NCBI GenBank assembly: GCA_963676095.1
Contig: OY781040.1
Coordinates: 4,464,001 to 4,528,000, forward strand
DNA length: 64,000 nt
Direction: 5' to 3'
DNA from: G963676095 sp963676095
GTDB lineage: Bacteria > Bacteroidota > Bacteroidia > Bacteroidales > Prolixibacteraceae
Shown here: piece by piece, positions 61,382 through 64,000 of the stretch
Numbering within the stretch: position 1 is the first letter of the stretch
Layout: every line of letters begins with the position of its first letter
The notes under the pieces: generated by a model
The model's input: only the letters and a program-made list of their open reading frames with translations
What the model was told of the DNA's origin: nothing
The model's database searches: none
Position numbers and translations under genes: made by a program

Positions 61382-61389
61382 TATCTTTG
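61382..61389 (+). promoter_or_regulatory. -7 promoter box of the suf operon
   Basis: TATCTTTG matches TAnnTTTG, 20 nt before the sufB ATG at 61410. Confidence 0.5.
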
Positions 61390-61409
61390 CAATTAATTTT
61401 AAACAGACT

Positions 61410-62906
61410 ATGAACAAGTTTGTTAAAGAAAGGGATACGAATAAGGAAAAAGTCAGAGATATGAAAGAACAAGATAAAATATTGGAGGAAGTAACCTCCG
61501 GCGAATATAAATTTGGATTTGTATCCGATTTTGAAATGGATACAATCCCCAAAGGTTTGAATGAAGAAGTTATCCGGATGATTTCAGCGAAAAAGGAGGA
61601 GCCTGAATTTATGCTTCAGTTCCGGCTTGAGGCTTTCCGGAAATGGGAAAAAATGAAAATGCCAGATTGGGCTTATCTTAAGATTCCGCCGATTGATTTT
61701 CAGAATATTATTTATTATGCAGCTCCAAAGAAAAAAGCTCAATACAGCAGCCTGGATGAAGTCGATCCGGAACTGCTTGAAACTTTTGACAAACTGGGCA
61801 TTCCGCTTGAAGAGCAGAAGATTCTTTCGGGGGTTGCCGTTGATGCCGTGATCGATAGTGTCTCGGTAAAGACTACCTTTAAGGAAACACTGGCAGAAAA
61901 AGGGGTAATTTTTTGTTCTTTTAGCGAAGCCGTCCGGGAACACCCTGATCTCGTGCAGAAATACCTGGGAATGTCGGTACCTCCAACCGATAATTTTTTT
62001 GCAGCGTTGAACTCAGCAGTCTTTTCTGATGGTTCGTTTTGCTATGTCCCCAAAGGGGTAAAATGCCCGATGGAATTATCTACTTATTTTCGTATCAATG
62101 CCGCGGGAACAGGGCAGTTTGAACGTACACTTATTGTTGCCGACGATGATAGCTATGTTAGCTACCTGGAAGGATGTACGGCTCCGATGAGGGATGAGAA
62201 TCAGCTGCATGCAGCAGTTGTGGAAATTATAGCGATGAACCGTGCCGAAGTAAAATACTCAACGGTACAGAACTGGTACCCGGGGGATAAACAGGGAAAA
62301 GGAGGCGTTTACAATTTTGTTACCAAACGTGGAATTTGCAGGGGCGAATCATCTAAAATAAGCTGGACCCAGGTTGAAACCGGTTCTGCCATAACCTGGA
62401 AATACCCGAGCTGCGTGTTGATGGGCGATAATTCGATCGGCGAATTTAACTCGGTAGCTGTTACAAATAATTTCCAGCAGGCAGATACCGGAACAAAAAT
62501 GATCCATATTGGCAAAAATACGAAAAGCAGGATCGTGTCGAAAGGCATTTCAGCCGGTAAGAGCGACAATTCTTACCGGGGATTGGTCAAAGTGCTTCCC
62601 GGCGCTGCCAATTCGAGGAATTTTTCGCAGTGCGACTCATTACTTCTAAGTTCTACCTGCGGGGCTCATACTTTCCCCTATATCGAGGTCGGGAATAAAA
62701 GTTCCGTGGTGGAGCACGAGGCTACTACTTCCAAAATTGGTGAAGACCAAATTTTCTATTGCAACCAACGGGGAATCTCGACCGAGGATGCCGTGGGAAT
62801 GATTGTGAACGGGTATGCAAAGGAAGTCCTCAATAAGCTGCCGATGGAGTTTGCCGTTGAAGCACAGAAGCTCCTTCAGATCAGCCTCGAAGGAAGTGTG
62901 GGATAA
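61410..62906 (+). CDS. sufB: Fe-S cluster assembly scaffold SufB
   Basis: SufB is the scaffold protein of the SUF iron-sulfur assembly complex SufBC2D. The 498-residue protein has the usual N-terminal helical domain (GEYKFGFVSDFEMDTIPKGL) and a long beta-helix core. Conserved segments include GCTAPMRDENQLHAAVVE and SDNSYRGLVKVLPGAANSR, and the late CGAHTFPYIEV has the conserved Cys. The start at 61410 is supported by the -7 box; a later ATG at 61461 (MKEQDKILEEVT) is a reasonable alternative. sufC and sufD follow. Confidence 0.95.
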   Translation: MNKFVKERDTNKEKVRDMKEQDKILEEVTSGEYKFGFVSDFEMDTIPKGLNEEVIRMISAKKEEPEFMLQFRLEAFRKWEKMKMPDWAYLKIPPIDFQNIIYYAAPKKKAQYSSLDEVDPELLETFDKLGIPLEEQKILSGVAVDAVIDSVSVKTTFKETLAEKGVIFCSFSEAVREHPDLVQKYLGMSVPPTDNFFAALNSAVFSDGSFCYVPKGVKCPMELSTYFRINAAGTGQFERTLIVADDDSYVSYLEGCTAPMRDENQLHAAVVEIIAMNRAEVKYSTVQNWYPGDKQGKGGVYNFVTKRGICRGESSKISWTQVETGSAITWKYPSCVLMGDNSIGEFNSVAVTNNFQQADTGTKMIHIGKNTKSRIVSKGISAGKSDNSYRGLVKVLPGAANSRNFSQCDSLLLSSTCGAHTFPYIEVGNKSSVVEHEATTSKIGEDQIFYCNQRGISTEDAVGMIVNGYAKEVLNKLPMEFAVEAQKLLQISLEGSVG

Positions 62907-62987
62907 TGAGATTTATTATTTATACTTTGGAGGAGACAAACGGGGTGATTGATATATACGTGAAACTTGAATTTTTGAACTTGAGAT

Positions 62988-63737
62988 ATGCTAACAATAA
63001 AGAATCTAAAAGTTGCCGTTGAAGGAAAAGAAATCCTGAAAGGGATCAACCTTGATATTAAACCGGGTGAAGTGCATGCGATTATGGGGCCGAATGGCTC
63101 AGGTAAAAGTACTTTGGGTAATGTGCTTGCCGGGAAAGAAGATTATGAAGTTACCGATGGTGAAGTCCGCTTTTTGGGTGATGATTTGCTGGAGCTCTCT
63201 CCGGAAGACAGGGCTAGGAAAGGCCTTTTCCTGAGTTTTCAATATCCCGTCGAGATCCCCGGGGTTCCGATGGTGAATTTTCTGAAAGCTTCGGTCAATG
63301 AGCATCGTAAGTATAACGGACTGGCGCCGTTATCTGCAGGTGATTTTTTGAAGCTGATGAGGGAAAAGAAGGACCTTCTGCATCTGGATTCACAATTGAC
63401 AAACCGTTCTGTAAACGAAGGTTTTTCCGGTGGAGAAAAAAAGAAAAATGAAATTTTTCAAATGGCAATGCTCGAACCCCGTCTGGCAATACTTGACGAA
63501 ACTGATTCCGGTTTGGATATTGATGCCCTTAAAATAGTTGCCGAAGGTGTTAATGCGCTGAAGAGTCCTGTCCGTTCGATCATTGTAATTACCCACTACC
63601 AGCGTTTGCTTGATTATATTATCCCTGATTTTGTACATGTCCTTTACCAGGGGAAGATCGTGAAATCGGCGGGAAAAGAACTGGCCCTGGAACTTGAAGA
63701 AAAAGGATACGACTGGATAAAAAACGAACTTGTTTAA
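62988..63737 (+). CDS. sufC: Fe-S cluster assembly ATPase SufC
   Basis: SufC is the ABC-type ATPase of the SUF complex. The 249-residue protein has Walker A IMGPNGSGKSTLGNVLAG, the SufC-specific Q-loop region LFLSFQYPVEIPGV, the signature region NEGFSGGEKKKNEIFQM, Walker B LAILDETDSGLD and the switch IIVITHYQRLLDYI. Length and motifs are standard. It lies 81 bp after sufB and 1 bp before sufD. Confidence 0.97.
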   Translation: MLTIKNLKVAVEGKEILKGINLDIKPGEVHAIMGPNGSGKSTLGNVLAGKEDYEVTDGEVRFLGDDLLELSPEDRARKGLFLSFQYPVEIPGVPMVNFLKASVNEHRKYNGLAPLSAGDFLKLMREKKDLLHLDSQLTNRSVNEGFSGGEKKKNEIFQMAMLEPRLAILDETDSGLDIDALKIVAEGVNALKSPVRSIIVITHYQRLLDYIIPDFVHVLYQGKIVKSAGKELALELEEKGYDWIKNELV

Positions 63738-63738
63738 A

Positions 63739-64000
63739 ATGACTCAATCTGTAATAAATAATAAGGTAACGGTAAGTGAAAAATATACAGCGCTTTTTTA
63801 TGCTAACCGGAACATATTGGATGATGGTTCTTCTCCGTTGTTTAACCGGATGCGCGAAATTGCCCTGCAACGTTTTGTAAAGGCCGGGGTCCCTGGATTT
63901 AAGAATGAGGATTATAAATATACCAACCTGGAACGTATTTTTGCAAAAGAATATCGTCACGTTTTCAATTATGAAGAAACAGCTGTCGATATGAATGCTG
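63739..64000 (+). CDS. sufD: Fe-S cluster assembly protein SufD, N-terminal part
   Basis: A frame open to the window end starts at ATG 63739 and gives at least 87 residues (MTQSVINNKVTVSEKYTALF onwards). It contains RFVKAGVPGFKNEDYKYTNL, the typical SufD N-terminal helical region where P-x-x-K-x-E-x-Y-x-Y-T is conserved. SufD partners SufB in the scaffold. The remainder lies outside the window. It directly follows sufC, confirming a sufBCD operon. Confidence 0.9.
   Translation, partial: MTQSVINNKVTVSEKYTALFYANRNILDDGSSPLFNRMREIALQRFVKAGVPGFKNEDYKYTNLERIFAKEYRHVFNYEETAVDMNA

Overview
The window looks like chromosomal DNA from a member of the Bacteroidota, most likely a Bacteroidales/Marinilabiliales-type organism. 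That taxonomic call is inferred from four things: TAnnTTTG-type -7 promoter boxes in front of many genes instead of Shine-Dalgarno-led genes, a fused lpxC-fabZ gene, a TonB-dependent receptor with a carboxypeptidase-D-like N-terminal domain, and two LytTR/His-kinase pairs typical of this phylum. It is mostly ordinary housekeeping DNA on both strands, with a few short non-coding or degraded stretches between gene blocks.

Layout, left to right. Positions 0.2-3.0 kb hold an LptF/LptG-type LPS export permease overlapping a glycosyltransferase. At 3.0-7.4 kb a trehalose synthase/phosphatase fusion is divergent from a GH15 glycoside hydrolase. At 7.6-14.0 kb are dnaK, panB, a pseudouridine synthase, cytidine deaminase, a LysM N-acetylglucosaminidase and fmt. 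At 14.1-20.7 kb, on the minus strand, a TolC / MacA-like adaptor / ABC ATPase / ABC permease efflux set is followed by a histidine kinase and a LytTR regulator. At 21.0-24.4 kb are a DUF5522-like protein, ribBA and xseAB. At 24.4-25.3 kb is a gene-free block of long direct repeats. At 25.3-29.1 kb are a SUI1/YciH factor, a beta-carbonic-anhydrase-like protein, a MITE-like inverted-repeat element, and a TonB receptor behind a clear TPP riboswitch. At 29.1-29.5 kb are AT-rich 44-bp repeats and an isolated terminator.

At 29.5-35.8 kb, on the minus strand, are a CorA/ZntB transporter, a GT2 glycosyltransferase, an unknown protein, an inositol-phosphatase family protein, MtaB and a PIN-PhoH protein. 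At 35.9-40.9 kb are folC, tRNA-Val(UAC), a degraded mobile-element patch, trmN6 (whose family substrate is that tRNA-Val) and glnS. At 41.0-44.0 kb is a four-gene LiaF-like membrane protein / histidine kinase / LytTR operon. At 44.2-47.9 kb are an unknown membrane protein, type I pullulanase and a PagL-like outer-membrane deacylase. At 47.9-50.2 kb are alanine dehydrogenase, tsaE and gcvH. At 50.3-55.2 kb is the infB-nusA-rimP operon. At 55.4-60.1 kb are an HD-domain phosphohydrolase and the lipid A genes lpxD, lpxC-fabZ and lpxA. At 60.3-64 kb are thiL and the SUF iron-sulfur operon sufBC(D), cut by the window end.

Functional themes are the envelope (lipid A synthesis, LPS export, PagL-like editing, envelope-stress-like signalling, efflux), glucan/trehalose metabolism, and translation with tRNA modification (fmt, glnS, infB, mtaB, tsaE, trmN6). 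I see no clear undescribed multi-gene defence or mobile system. The most worthwhile leads are the riboswitch-controlled receptor, the tRNA-Val/trmN6 adjacency, the LiaF-like signalling operon, the carbonic-anhydrase variant and the repeat-bearing intergenic blocks.
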